From: Seriola aureovittata | Lineage: Eukaryota; Chordata; Actinopteri; Carangiformes; Carangidae | NCBI RefSeq assembly: GCF_021018895.1 | Contig: NC_079376.1 | Span: forward strand, 18,388,001 to 18,452,000 | DNA: 64,000 nucleotides | Direction of reading: 5' to 3' | Shown: piece by piece, positions 27,793 through 47,247 of the stretch | How the letters are laid out: every line of letters starts with the position of its first letter | Numbering within the stretch: position 1 is the first letter of the stretch | The notes under the pieces: model-generated | What the model was told of the DNA's origin: nothing | The model's database searches: none | The model's input: only the letters and a program-made list of their open reading frames with translations | Program-made: the position numbers and the translations under genes

Positions 27793-30700
27793 GTCTTTGG
27801 CTGGCCGTCAAAATCCCTTTTCTCTGGAAATCTTTGTTGCTGGTGGTAGTTTATCTTTAAACCTGGATGAGGCAGAATGAAGAATGGGTGAACATGTTCT
27901 CACTGTCTGCTGAGTTATGGTGGTGTCTCACTTACTCCAGGAGTCTTTCATAACAAATCGCACTTTATTATGGCTTTTTAAATCAGTAATTCATCTTCCA
28001 AAGCTGATTTAATGTTAAAACATTTCCCACAGATCTCATTTATCAGCCCCACCTTTTACCAGCTCCTAATAAAACACACACAGTAAGGAGTGGGCCTCCA
28101 GCCAAACCAATCGTAAAAGAAGCGAGTTGGACCAAAGTTATTAACACACTCAGAGCTTAAACATATATTTAGAAAAGGCAGCCTGTCTACTTTAGATCAT
28201 TTATGCAAACATTTATTTCATAAGAGCACACATTATCGGTAATAAGTTGGTATACATTTGAGAAGACATGAGTCTCCCAACAAAAAAAAACTGTCTTTTA
28301 CGCACAGCTTGTGGGCGTTCTTTAAACGTGTTTTCGTGGCTCTTTACCGACATACTGTCCCTCTCCTACGACCAGAGACAAATGATGGAATCGTATACGT
28401 ATAAAAAACCAAGGAATTAACAGATTTGCTAACACTCATTCCCAGTGAGATGAAACGCGAACTTAGAAATTCAGGAATCTTAACTCATCTCAAGCAGATG
28501 AAAAGTTCATCACGGAGAGTTTTTCACTTACCTAAAGAAGCATTAGTCCATGATTAGTTCAAAAGACACGTGAGTGAATGTGTGTCCGGTGATTTCTCGC
28601 AGTTTTAATGGCGTTTTGGTCCTTTGACGCACAGATTTGATTTCCCCTCGACAGGTAGAGGAGCGCAGTGTACAGAAATGCGCCTGTGGGTGGGGTTAGA
28701 GAAAAACTGAAGCTGCCTTCGATGTTTCCTATTCTCTACTTCCCTCCCTCTTTTTGGCTGCCTCCGTCTCTCCTTCTCAAACGCCATGGTTGCATGATAA
28801 TAAATAGGCAGGAACCATCTCCAGGTTCTTGTAATAGGAGTTGCCAATAGGTTTACACAAGATCAATCATGTCTGGAACCAGCGTACCAATCACAGCCTT
28901 GGTGATTTGAGACCACTTATAATTCAGACATGGGTTGGGAAACATTGGGATCACCCTGCGGGGCCCTGCAGCACCTTGAGGAACAATTTCATTTTGTTTC
29001 ACAATGAATTAAATCACTCAAAAAGGATAGATGCTTGTCATCTCCACACATACATTACAGACAGATACAGATTTTTATCCGAGAGCTTAAGTCTTCTCAG
29101 AGAGGGTTACGTTGGTAAAACGTCTTTAAAAGATGTGATTGTGCTCATATTAAATAGTTTCAGGGGCGACAGGTTTGGCTTCATTTTTTTTCTCCAGGAA
29201 CAGGACTGTCACATTGCCTGAACTTGCCCCTGCATACTTGGCAGTGTACACATAGGAGGCAGACACACCTTAACGTGAATGCATTGTTGTGTTGTTGTAC
29301 GTCTTCAGTCTCTTTCAGTTGGATTCTTCCAAAGATTGCTAAGCAACATATTTTCTGAGATGTTGTGAAGGAGTAGTTTGTTGACAAAGGTGGGGTGGTA
29401 GGTGGAGAGGAAAAGAAACTTTTCATCATATAACTAGAAAAGTATTTGTTTCCCTGTTCATTTCTTTCCCCTGGCTTCTTCATGCAACACCCACGGGAGT
29501 GCCAAAAAAAAAGTGTATTGTATTTCCTTTTTTCTTTTTAAAGCCAGGCTCTACTCAGATAACACTGTCACAATTCATGAACTACCAGTGGACTGAAGCT
29601 CATCCTCACTGTCAGATCGAGAGCTCCACCGTTTTCTCCACTTTACTATCCACTCACTTTTTCAACCAAACTTCTTGTGTTAGTAGAGGAATGTAATCCC
29701 CCAGATGCTCTAAAGAATATCAAATGGCTTGTTCAAAATACCCTCGCTGTGCCAGAGTCTACCAAGTCTTGCAGATCTACTGACTTTTGTGTTTACATAA
29801 TATAACCAGGCACAGACTTGTTCATACATCACCCGCCTCAAGTCAAGTCACGTTTATTTGTATCAATCAGTACAATAAAATCTCAATGGGCTTGTTTCAT
29901 GCTCACAACAGTTTCCAAACAAACCCAACAATTTCTGAGAAGGCAATGAAGAGCAAAAAAACTTTTTCTAATAACTTCATACAATAATCCTGTAACATAA
30001 AAGTGTGTTTATAAAAGCAGAATGAAAACCTGACAATCCAGCTGAACTCAGGTGTGGACAGCAACTCAGGAACCAGGCTAAAACATTATGCTCATATATT
30101 TTCATTTGTGCACAAATAATAAACACAATAATAAACACTTTGTTGTAAGAGGCTGTTATAAGAGGCGGGATGTGTTTAATTCCCAGGAGTGAAGAATAAC
30201 AAGTTGTGGTGCAGCTTTCTCTAAATAAAACACCTCATCTCAAAGTCTCACAGCGATGACATTGTTAGAAATATCAGATTGCAGTTGTGCTTTTCAGGAA
30301 AGTCATCAATGCCTTAAAGCTTGAGCCTGTGAACACAACATCTGTACTACAACATTTACAGTAGTCCATGCACAGTGGGGGTTCTCCAGATGAACAACTG
30401 GCAGGCTGCTGAGACATACCTGGAGGACTCAACCTCTGTGAGCTGCAAGTCTCAACAAGACGCAACAACAGGATAAACCCGTTGCTTTCCACTGCTGTGA
30501 CAGGAAGGAAATGTACCAGAGCAGAGAGAGCTGGGACCATGACAGATAATAACCAGGAAGAGCTGGGAGGGTCTCATAATGAGAGTTATTGTTGGCTTAT
30601 GTACAGAACCACAAATCCAGGTTGGACAAACAGAACCGCACATACTGGATCTCTCTTATGTTTTCAGGGGCAATATATTACAGTTTAATGATTTTTCCAT

Positions 30701-32285
30701 TTAATCGTATTTTTGGTTTCATCTGCTGAGGCTTTGGCACGTGGCACACTGCAGGAGAGCTATTACATTTCAACAACACCTTGTCTTTGCTAAAATAGTG
30801 TCCTAGTTACCATGATAATCCACACACCTCACTTGTTAACAGTTTTCATCGCAGGGACTGTTTACTGAAATAGATCTAATGGTTCCAGTAAAAAACTGTT
30901 AGCGGTGGTGTCTGCTGATTGTCCTGTCATTGTGTGTGGAAAGACACTTTGCTGTTCAAGTTTTTAAATGTCAGTCTTTATTCGGGCCAGCAGTAACAAA
31001 ATGTATTCACCTTCACTATCTTCAGATGCCAGTAGCAGTTTCCTCTGAAATGTCTATTGGCAGATTCAAATTGAAAATATCCACACAGGGAGAGACCATA
31101 AGTGAGAAAAGATGTGTTTTTACTCTCACTACATCTCTCCTCCGGCACGTTGCAGTGTAAATACTGCAATCTTCCATTCAGCGTCTGCACGGACCGTCAA
31201 ATTCCTGCACTGGGTGGTTCCACACGTCAGCATGGATGAATCAGAGCAGTGGGAGGCTCCTCCTCTGCCCTACTCAAAGTACCAATCAACCTAAGAAATG
31301 AGGGTGCCGCTCATAGCAACAGAGCAATCTGTGCGGCCAGTGGAGAGGGAGGGCTTTATGAAACGCATGGAAAATTTGGAAGTGGAAGTGGAAAGAAAGT
31401 CTGTGTTTTCTGGTCGAACCACAGAACTGCAGAATCAACATGTCCTTTTCTATAGAGACGTGGCACATTGTTCCTTAGTACATGAAAAGACTCTCCTGTG
31501 TAACTGTTGAATGCAGTGTTCACCACTGTGTATGGACATGTCTTCCTTGATCTTAAGAAAAACAAACACATTTTCAAAATAAGAAAATGATCTTTAATGA
31601 AAATATTATTAACAACTATGCAGCCATGCTGCACCTCAACGCTGTTAAATATGCAAATCCTGAGTTACTAATAACAACTGTGTTTCAAAAACTGCATTTT
31701 TCCACAGCATTGCTCTCTTCTGCCACTACGCAGAAACATGACAACGACAGTAACAAACAACAGCACAATCTTTCAAACCTGTTGATAAATTATATATAGT
31801 ACAGCATTTACAGCAAGATACGACAATGTGTGAGTGAAGGGAGAAGACACAGCACAGTCAGAAGTAAACATTTGAGGTCGGGCACGAGCAGAGGGAAAAT
31901 CTTACACAGAAAACCGCATGTTTGTAAAACCATACTCGCCAAACCCCGGAGTGACTCATTTAATTGAACGAGAGGCTAAATCTGACACTGCATCACAAAT
32001 TTCCTTGATTTTTCTTTTTCGTCTGCTGTTGAACTTTATCCGTAAAAACATCTGTAAATACTCCCAAACCCACAACATTGAGCACATTCCAGATCAATGA
32101 CGCATGAGTCCTGAAGTCCTGAACTCCTTTGATTGTGGACTCTGTAAACAGTAGGGAACCAACTCCATCATAGTTCAATCTCAGAGTAGACAAAGTCTGC
32201 TGTCAAGTCTTTTGAAGAAGTGCCTCGGGACTGAGGAGAAGCTTCTCTCCTTCCCCATGTCTTTGATAGTCTTTGCCTTTATCTC
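27793..32285. other. Spacer between the two connexin genes, including 5' UTR intron of gjb3-like
   Basis: No coding exon is recognised. On the minus strand a consensus donor (CTTTAG|GTAAGT, exon end at 28532) about 740 bases upstream of the gjb3-like ATG suggests a non-coding first exon, a common connexin layout. The rest, about 28900-32280, holds only unsupported short frames, a possible repeat at 29850-29985 and the 3' UTR of the next connexin. Confidence 0.4.
29850..29985. repeat. Possible SINE/LINE 3'-tail-like interspersed repeat
   Basis: AAGTCACGTTTATTTGTAT then ATCTCAATGGGC and GCTCACAACAG follow the order of a common teleost repeat as I recall it. The match is from memory and the element is decayed. 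Confidence 0.35.
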
Positions 32286-32291
32286 AGTATC

Positions 32292-33083
32292 TCAAGATAT
32301 GACGACATAGTATGAGGGCGCAGGTGTTTGAGGGGAGTTTTTAGCTGTCAGCTTTAGATTATTTGACTCCATCAAGTTGCTTCCACTGGACATCGTGTTG
32401 GTCACGACTCGGCGAGACTGATGGAATGTGGTGACACATTCACGGCACCGTTTCCCAACCAGGTAGAGAATTTCAAAAACAGAGAGCAAGATGCAGGCCA
32501 GGCTGGTGACCACCATGAAGATGGTGAAGATTCTCTTCTCAGTGGGCCGAGCGATGAAACAGTCCACCTTGTTGGGACAGGGTTTCTGTTCACACTTGAT
32601 GAGAGATGGGAAGTCGTAGCCCTCATAGATATGGTAGAGGAGGTAGACGAAGGTGGCGTCCACACCTATTTTGAAGACTAAGGTGAGGACGTAGGTCCAC
32701 CACAGGCCTCCACGCTTCTTGCCAGTGTTCTGGTAGAGACGGCGGCAGTTTTCCCCGTACTTGAGACGGTTTTTCTTCTCCCTGTCCTCCCTGTAGGCCA
32801 CATGCATGACCACCAGGAGTGAGGGGCAGGTGACGAAGATGAGCTGCAGGGCCCACAGCCGGATATGGGAGACAGGGAAGAAGTGGTCATAGCAGACATT
32901 GTGGCACCCAGGCTGAGCCGTGTTGCATTTGAAGTCTTTCTGTTCGTCACCCCATACCTTCTCTGCTGCCACCACAAACACCATGACCCTGAAGAGGAAG
33001 ACAATGGAGAGCCACACTCGGCCGAAGGCTGTGGAGTACTTGTTCACCCCGCTGAGGAGGCCCTGGAGGAATGTCCAGTTCAT
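32292..33083 (-). CDS. Gap junction beta connexin (GJB4/GJB5-like)
   Basis: A single-exon frame of 263 residues. The N-terminus [20 protein letters not shown] resembles GJB4 (MNWAFLQGLL). The second half ([32 protein letters not shown]) resembles both GJB4 and GJB5. The first-loop cysteines are [12 protein letters not shown] and the second-loop cysteines [12 protein letters not shown], as expected of beta connexins. It has four membrane segments and a short cytoplasmic tail ending YYVVIS. It lies 4.5 kb upstream of the gjb3-like gene on the same strand, as an old tandem duplicate. A 5' UTR exon likely ends at 33622 (donor GTGAGT), and its acceptor lies just upstream of the ATG near 33110. I do not commit to a symbol because fish and mammalian members are not one-to-one. 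Confidence 0.88.
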   Translation of the reverse strand: MNWTFLQGLLSGVNKYSTAFGRVWLSIVFLFRVMVFVVAAEKVWGDEQKDFKCNTAQPGCHNVCYDHFFPVSHIRLWALQLIFVTCPSLLVVMHVAYREDREKKNRLKYGENCRRLYQNTGKKRGGLWWTYVLTLVFKIGVDATFVYLLYHIYEGYDFPSLIKCEQKPCPNKVDCFIARPTEKRIFTIFMVVTSLACILLSVFEILYLVGKRCRECVTTFHQSRRVVTNTMSSGSNLMESNNLKLTAKNSPQTPAPSYYVVIS

Positions 33084-34330
33084 GACGAGGTTTGATCACA
33101 GTCTCTTCCTGCTGATGGAAGACGGGGGGGGGGAGGTTCCCTTCAGCTGAAATGGCTCAAAGTTTAGGTATATCTACCAGCGTGGGACACAAAGAAAAAT
33201 CACAGTCATATCACAGTTACAGAAAAAGGACAAGAGAACAAGGAATAAAGAGACTAACAGAGGGTGAACTGGGTCGTTAAGAGATGAATTCACGTGTATA
33301 CGTATCTTAAGACAAAAAAAAAAAATGACATAAAAAAGCGCAATGAGCAGAAAAGTGAACGGGTCTTTTATAAAACCAGTGAATTTGCGCTTATATAAGC
33401 AACAACTTTTGATTTCGAAGCAATGCGGAGATACAATCAGACAACTCTTACTCAGACAAGCCACTCACTTTCCAGCCACTTTCAAGTTTGGTTTTTTTTA
33501 CATTCGTGCGCAATTTGTGCGTATCCAAAAAAGCCTTAAACCGACATAACTATGAATCCAAACAAGTTCACTTCACTATCACACTCAGTAATGAACGATT
33601 TTAATCGATCTGAATACTCACGGTCTGAAAGCTGCTGTTGCGGTCCCGTGTCGGGGCGGAGGAACAGGCTTTGGATGAAGCTCCGCGATGAGATTCAGTA
33701 GATTTCTCAACAGGACGGGAGTGGAGGGGGTGGAGTTGTTAGTCTGCCATGTCTTCTCCGCACTCAACCTGCTCAGGTGTGGCTGCTCCACTCCACCAAA
33801 GACTTGTATGACCAATTAAGGGAAGAGAACTGACAACTTTCACTCTTCCATTTTTCACATTTGGTTCGGTTGTTAAAATGCTGTTGAAATGCGACCAAAA
33901 CAGACTCCCTGCATCCAGCACGTAGTCATTTTGAATTCGTATTTATTATTTGCTTGAAACGCATTAAAATCTACATATTTTCGCATGATAACCAGAGTGA
34001 ACAATGTGGCGGTTTGACACTTATTCGTGAGAAAAACGTTTTTTTTTTTTCCTTAATAATTAAGAAAACGTGCGCTATAAATAGATAGTTGTGCAACTAT
34101 AAATGAGAAAGCCAACAAGTCCTTACCACAATGTGACATTTAATTTATAGAGTAACAGACATCAAACTGTGGGTTCGTCATAAAAAAAGGTGTTTATTGA
34201 AATATTTACATGACAGAAGATGTTGGTTCAAAGTACAAAAGACTATGAACATACTCATGCTCTCAGACATACATTTCCTCCATACACACACACACAAACA
34301 GGTCAAGCTCATACTTTTTTTTTTTTTTTT
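33084..34330. other. 5' region of the second connexin and 3' flank of ppie
   Basis: This holds the inferred 5' UTR intron of the connexin (donor at 33620-33621 on the minus strand) and a run of G at about 33125-33133. It also holds a minus-strand AATAAA (TTTATT at 34193-34198), about 140 bases past the ppie stop, that would serve ppie. No other exon is seen. Confidence 0.45.
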
Positions 34331-34336
34331 TTCCAT

Positions 34337-37320
34337 TCACACATATTCTCCACAGTCTGAGATGATCACCTTCTGCTTCGGCTTCCCGTCTTTTGTCCCC
34401 TGAGCCTGCAGAAAGAAAATTATTCATAAGATGTCACAATATAAATGACTTTTTTCTCACTGTAACACAAAACCACATTAATAAAATACTAATCACCACA
34501 ATTAGTACCACAATAATGGGTACTAATTCACATACTTTTACCCAACAGTATGATCAGTTATTAAAAAAAATTAAAAAAAGAAGCTTTATGTCTGGATTTT
34601 TTGGTTTCTTAAATAGCTTTTGCTAATTTTTATTCTAAGTTTCTTCTACACCCATCCATAGTAACTGTGGAACAGACAGAAGCAACAATCACTGCGTGTA
34701 AAACATTGGGAATGGGAATATTTTTATGCGTATTTTGCTGTATTGATATATAGGCATAAAAATTAAACTATCATCACTGAAATAGCCCTTTATTAATCTT
34801 GGAATCAAACCCTTAGTGAATCCCTTTATCCTTTACCTCCATTGCACGGAGGACATCCATCCCCTCCACCAGCTCTCCAAACACCACGTGTTTGCCATCC
34901 AGCCAGTCTGTTTTGTCAGTGGTGATGAAGAACTGAGAGCCATTAGTGTTTGACCCAGAGTTGGCCATGGAGAGCTGCCCTGTGAGCACAAGAGAGACAG
35001 CAAGTTTGGTTCCTGTTACCAACAGGATCTGCTAGTAAACACAAACCATGAACAGGATCTGCTAGTAAACACAAACCATGAACCTCACTCTCAGACTTCA
35101 CCACACTCCTTACCTGGAGCTGTGTGTTTGAGGACAAAGTTTTCATCATCAAACTTCCGGCCGTAGATGGACTTGCCACCGGTGCCATTGTGGTTGGTGA
35201 AGTCGCCTCCTTGACACATGAACTGAGGGATGACCCGGTGGAAGCTGCTGCCTTTGTAGCCAAAGCCTTTCTCATGTGTACATAAGCAGCGGAAGTTCTC
35301 TACACGGTCGTGCCAGAAGAGATACTTGTGTCAATATTTGCCTTAACTAATTCTTTATTTTTGAACAGAGGCGTTTTAATTAGGTTGGTTTCTCTTTACA
35401 CCTGTATAGCTTAATATAGTGTCCTTTTCGAACACTTAAGGATGTGTAGCTACAGTATACATTTTTTTTTTTTTTTACAAAGATATGATGGTTAAAACCC
35501 TTCAGGAGACTGTATACAGACCTGCTGTCATGGGAACAATGTCAGCCCGCAGGAGGAAGCGTAGTCTTCCTGCTGGCTTGTTGCCGATCTTGATGTCCAT
35601 ATAGACCTGAGGATTGACTCTGCCCTTTTTAGCTGGGGGTTCAGCCTACAAAAACAAATCATACTTGACTTACTATCTTAATATGGTTAGAGTCAGACAC
35701 ATCAGCACTAGAAAGAAAGCCATCTCACATCCTGTGTTGCCGTGTTGGTTGTTTCTCCACCTGCTGCCTCCCCCTCAGCCTCTTCTGAGGTCTTCCCTGA
35801 GAACTTCTTCAGCCAGTCATCGTCCGACCACACTGAGGGAGAGCAGAGTTAAAATAAGAGCTATGAAGCTATGGATTAAAATTACAGCACAGCTGAAGCC
35901 ATTTGTGTACAGGTTTTCAATAAGCACCTGGTCGAGATGAACCTTCTTTGATTCTCATAGGCTTGGCAATGTTGACCCGGATAGTCCGTCCAAAGAGCTC
36001 AGACTCATTCTAGTAGACAAAAACAAAAACATTGATATTGAAACAGGAGGAGAATTTTTTGGACCTCTTGCGTAAACAAAACTAGGCCTTAGAGACAGGA
36101 ATAAACCATCACTGGCATGTGTGTGCAGCAATGCAATGTACTTACCATGTTATCAATAGCTGCTGCAGCATCCTGCAGAAGGTAAAGGGTGAATGATTAT
36201 TTACCATATGTGCAATAAATTACTTTATTCACATTGCATTCACCAGTCAGTCTACTGTTAACCTTCTTCAAAATAATGCTTTCCAATGGAACAGTTTTAT
36301 ACAGGATCAATTTACTCTTGCTTTCACACAATAGCACAGCCACATTAAAAACTGGGAAGTGCCCACATTACATTAAACTGTCTTTAAAAGTAAAATTCAA
36401 CTTGCAAAGAAATTACATCCAACAGTTGTACTGCTGGGTGTTGCACAGTGTAGTTAAAACTCAATCACTCAGTTAAGGTGTGTACAATGTGCACTTCAAT
36501 AATGCAAATACAAATGTCTTGAATTAACGCCACCTTTAAATGTGACTTAATTCGTTTATTTTCTCATTGAGAATATTATTACCAAATACTTAAATAGCAC
36601 TATAAATACTACATACCTCTGCCAGTTCAAACTCAATGAAAGCAAATCCTCTGTGCTTTTCTGAAAACAGAACAAAAGCCACATCAATAGAGCTCCATCT
36701 CTCTCTTACCCACTGTATTTACTGTGACATCGACACAGTTCAGTTACCATCACACTTCACAGTAAAGCTCCAGCTCTTACCTGTTTCATAGTCTAACGGT
36801 ATCTGGATGTCTGTGATGTCTCCAAACGGGATAAACGCTGCATGTAACACCTTCTCGTCCACCTCCTCTGCCAGTCCACCTGACAGAAACACACAGTACC
36901 GATGTCAAGCTAATGTACATTGAACATGTGAGAAGATATGATTTACATCCAAATTATGTAAACGTGTTGCGTTCAAGAAGTGACGGAAGCTGGACTTTTT
37001 AACGTTATTTATAGTTTTATTTCATTTCCTAACAAAACCGGACACAATGCGCTTTACAAATGGTGTTGATGAAACTGGGCTTAGTGTACAACCAGCGAAG
37101 TTTCAAATAGTTTAGCGACATATTGTGCCGGCTGACTCTCTGTGTATCGTTTTCCATGTTATATCCACTTTATACACGTTTGGCTGCGTCTGCTTTGATG
37201 CTTTAAAAGCAATAACTCTAGCACTTTAACTAGATATACCGAAATAGAGCGATTTTATCCTGTTTTTGTGAAAAATAAGAACAACTTACCGACATACAGC
37301 ACTCGTTTGTTCGCCGCCAT
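34337..37320 (-). CDS. ppie: Peptidyl-prolyl cis-trans isomerase E (cyclophilin 33)
   Basis: Ten exons on the minus strand: 37290-37320, 36781-36879, 36617-36660, 36146-36172, 36009-35928, 35729-35832, 35522-35645, 35114-35299, 34837-34979, 34337-34405 (302 residues; human 301). An N-terminal RRM covers about residues 6-84, with RNP2 VLYVGGL and RNP1 [10 protein letters not shown] charged linker follows, then a cyclophilin domain from about residue 140. That domain shows [15 protein letters not shown] (catalytic Arg), the [19 protein letters not shown] loop (here [17 protein letters not shown]) and the cyclosporin-contact Trp in [12 protein letters not shown]. The protein is nuclear and spliceosome-associated, and in mammals it binds the MLL1 PHD3 finger. 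It ends CGEYV, as in mammals. The ATG lies in an AATATGGCGGC context. Confidence 0.97.
35018..35085 (+). repeat. 31-bp tandem duplication in ppie intron 8
   Basis: The block AACAGGATCTGCTAGTAAAC plus ACAAACCATG occurs twice head to tail between the exons at 34837-34979 and 35114-35299. The copies look identical, so the duplication is recent. Confidence 0.85.
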
Positions 37321-38880
37321 ATTTGAGTTAACCCTTCAACTTTAACCCCACGAGCTCGTCATTGGTTCAGAGAAACTATGGCGTGAAACTAAAGCCCGCC
37401 TCTCTAGTCTCGTGAGCTCTCGCGCCACCTGTCGGAGGAAACCCTCCACACCATCAGTATAGACTGTATACACACCCATACATAAACTCAGTTTCAAAAC
37501 GGTCTGTTAAACCATGTTGCACTGTTTAGTGTTTGGCAGACCAGCCTGACAGCCTAACAATAACTATCCACTCATTCATGTAATAATCCAAAATGTCTAC
37601 CTCCACCTGCTCCACTGATATTCACTTTCCTCTGCCCCCTCCTGTTAACTCCAATATCTTTATCTTTGCTTGTCCTTCTGTCTGGCTATCAGACAAAGTA
37701 TTATATATTAGGGAAATTAAAAGCTAAAATATTTCCACTTTTTGTAGTCTACTTAAGCCAATGAAAAGACAACATAATCATTGCCTATTTCTTTAACAGA
37801 TTTCATACTGATGATCCCAGACGACCGTAAAAATGACAATTTGAACATAAAATTGACGTTTTTACATTTTTATTTATTACAATACATTAGACTTATTTAC
37901 AAAATTAGATGCAATTAGAGATTTTGCATTTTTAGAGATGAATATCAAAACACATGAGTCATGAAGTCATGACAATGATTTTTACCATGAGGCTTCTATT
38001 GCAGGAGCTCAGTGGCAATATCTCTGAAGGGTAATTTGGCAAAGGAAAAAATCTTTCTCCAATCTTTCTGTCTTGAGTGCAAAAATACCTCTTTTAGAGG
38101 CAAACTTAAAAGTTTTCTTTTCCCTTCTTATGTTGCTTGTATCAACCATCTGTCCAAAGACAGATGCCAATTTAGCTAAACAAAATATATAATACATATA
38201 ATATGGTTTTACTACCATTCGTGCTTCTCCTGCCGTGCCCTGACTATTCTACCATTTACCCTGCATTGGCCTTCTTTGTCACACTGCCTAGGTAAGGGTT
38301 TGTCAGATAACACATACACTCTTGAAAACTGAACAAAACAGGTTACATGTAAGGATTAAATAACACAAGATTGGTAACCTTGAAGTATCATCCCTTTATT
38401 GAGAATACCACACACCCATGATAACATGATAGGATGGAGGAGTCCATCATTTCAAATCAAGCATAAAAATGTCAAGCAAAGAAAAAGAACAAGGCTCATT
38501 TTCCGTCTAGAAAAACGTTTCTCTCCTCCGCCACAAAATGAAGGGCCTTCATTCAAGATTCATTTGCACTATTGCTTTTGGTATTACAGAACTAGAAAAT
38601 TATGAACTGTAATATTTTTCAAAATGTTCAAGTATATTTTAAAATTACATTTTCCTTTTTTTATTCATGGTTTTTATTTTTGCATAATAGTTCAGATGAC
38701 TCTGGTGTTCGGAGTCAGTGTAGTGTGTCTCTTCCCATCTCTGCTCATTCTTCTGTGCCCTGAAACAACACAATGACTTTTTATTAGTGCCACAAAACTT
38801 AAACTATGTAGGGCCAAATAAACAAGTGTGAATAGTTTGACTGATCATGTATTATCATACCAATCTAGTACAACACATGG
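37321..38880. other. Spacer between ppie and pabpc4
   Basis: The left end holds the ppie promoter. The right end holds the pabpc4 3' UTR, with a minus-strand AATAAA (TTTATT at 38395-38400) about 485 bases past the stop. No exon is seen between them. Confidence 0.45.
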
Positions 38881-38883
38881 TCT

Positions 38884-46463
<7,580 letters not shown>

Positions 46464-46602
46464 TCACAAAAAGCCAGAAAAATGCCGGTGTGAACCGTTT
46501 CGAGTCCGAGCTGCGCTTCAATTCATCTAATAAAGACACGGTGAGAGGACAGCTGGCTCCCTGATCCAGCCGGTTGAGAAAATGTCAATCCTGAAAAATC
46601 AC

Positions 46603-46607
46603 GATTA

Positions 46608-46639
<32 letters not shown>

Positions 46640-46640
46640 T
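46603..46640 (-). promoter_or_regulatory. U-rich tract (sense) upstream of pabpc4 start
   Basis: The plus strand has two A runs, so in the pabpc4 sense direction this is a broken poly(T) tract about 175-215 bases before the ATG. It may be promoter or 5' UTR. PABP mRNAs of other vertebrates carry 5'-terminal oligopyrimidine starts; whether this tract takes part is unknown. Confidence 0.3.
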
Positions 46641-47245
46641 CTCGATGTCTTCTGAAGTATTTCTTCCTTTAAAGACGCCAACTTCGGGTTAAGCCCGAGG
46701 CCTCCTGTTTATGGTATTATTTTTTTTTTAATTAATGTTTTGCGATTTTTTTAACGTTTGTATTTCTTTAAGTATTAATGTACTTTTTATGAAGATTTTG
46801 TGGATTTTATATTTTTTATATTATTTTTATTTTAAGTTTTTCAAGAACAGTGAGTTGGACACTCACGGTTGTTTTGTGGCCGGGGAAAGAGACTGCGTGA
46901 GGAAAGCATGGGCACTTTATAGAGAGTGGCGGTGCGGAGGAAATAGTGGCCAGGGTCAAACTTGGGATAGAAAAAAAAACACTGAGCATGCGGTGTAAAA
47001 GGGAGAGCGCACACCGTACTGTCCTAACTACAGAGCCCAGCTCCCCACAGCGACATCTGGGTGGGAATACAAGAGGCTCTCACTGAAACATACTATATAG
47101 GCTTGAAAGGGTCCTTTACTGATGAAGAGTTTATTATTACTGAAAAAAAAAAAATATTGAATAAAAAAGAAACAGCATTCAATTTATTGTTGCAGTAAGT
47201 TTATTCACTTAAAGTGCCATTATAAAAATTATCCAGTGAAGATGC
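46641..47245. other. Spacer between pabpc4 and the zp3-like gene
   Basis: AT-rich DNA without a visible exon. TTTATT (AATAAA on the minus strand) occurs at 47183-47188 and 47200-47205, 45-65 bases past the zp3-like stop. Both are good candidate poly(A) signals with a very short 3' UTR, a feature often seen in fish egg-coat genes. Confidence 0.5.
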
Positions 47246-47247
47246 AG

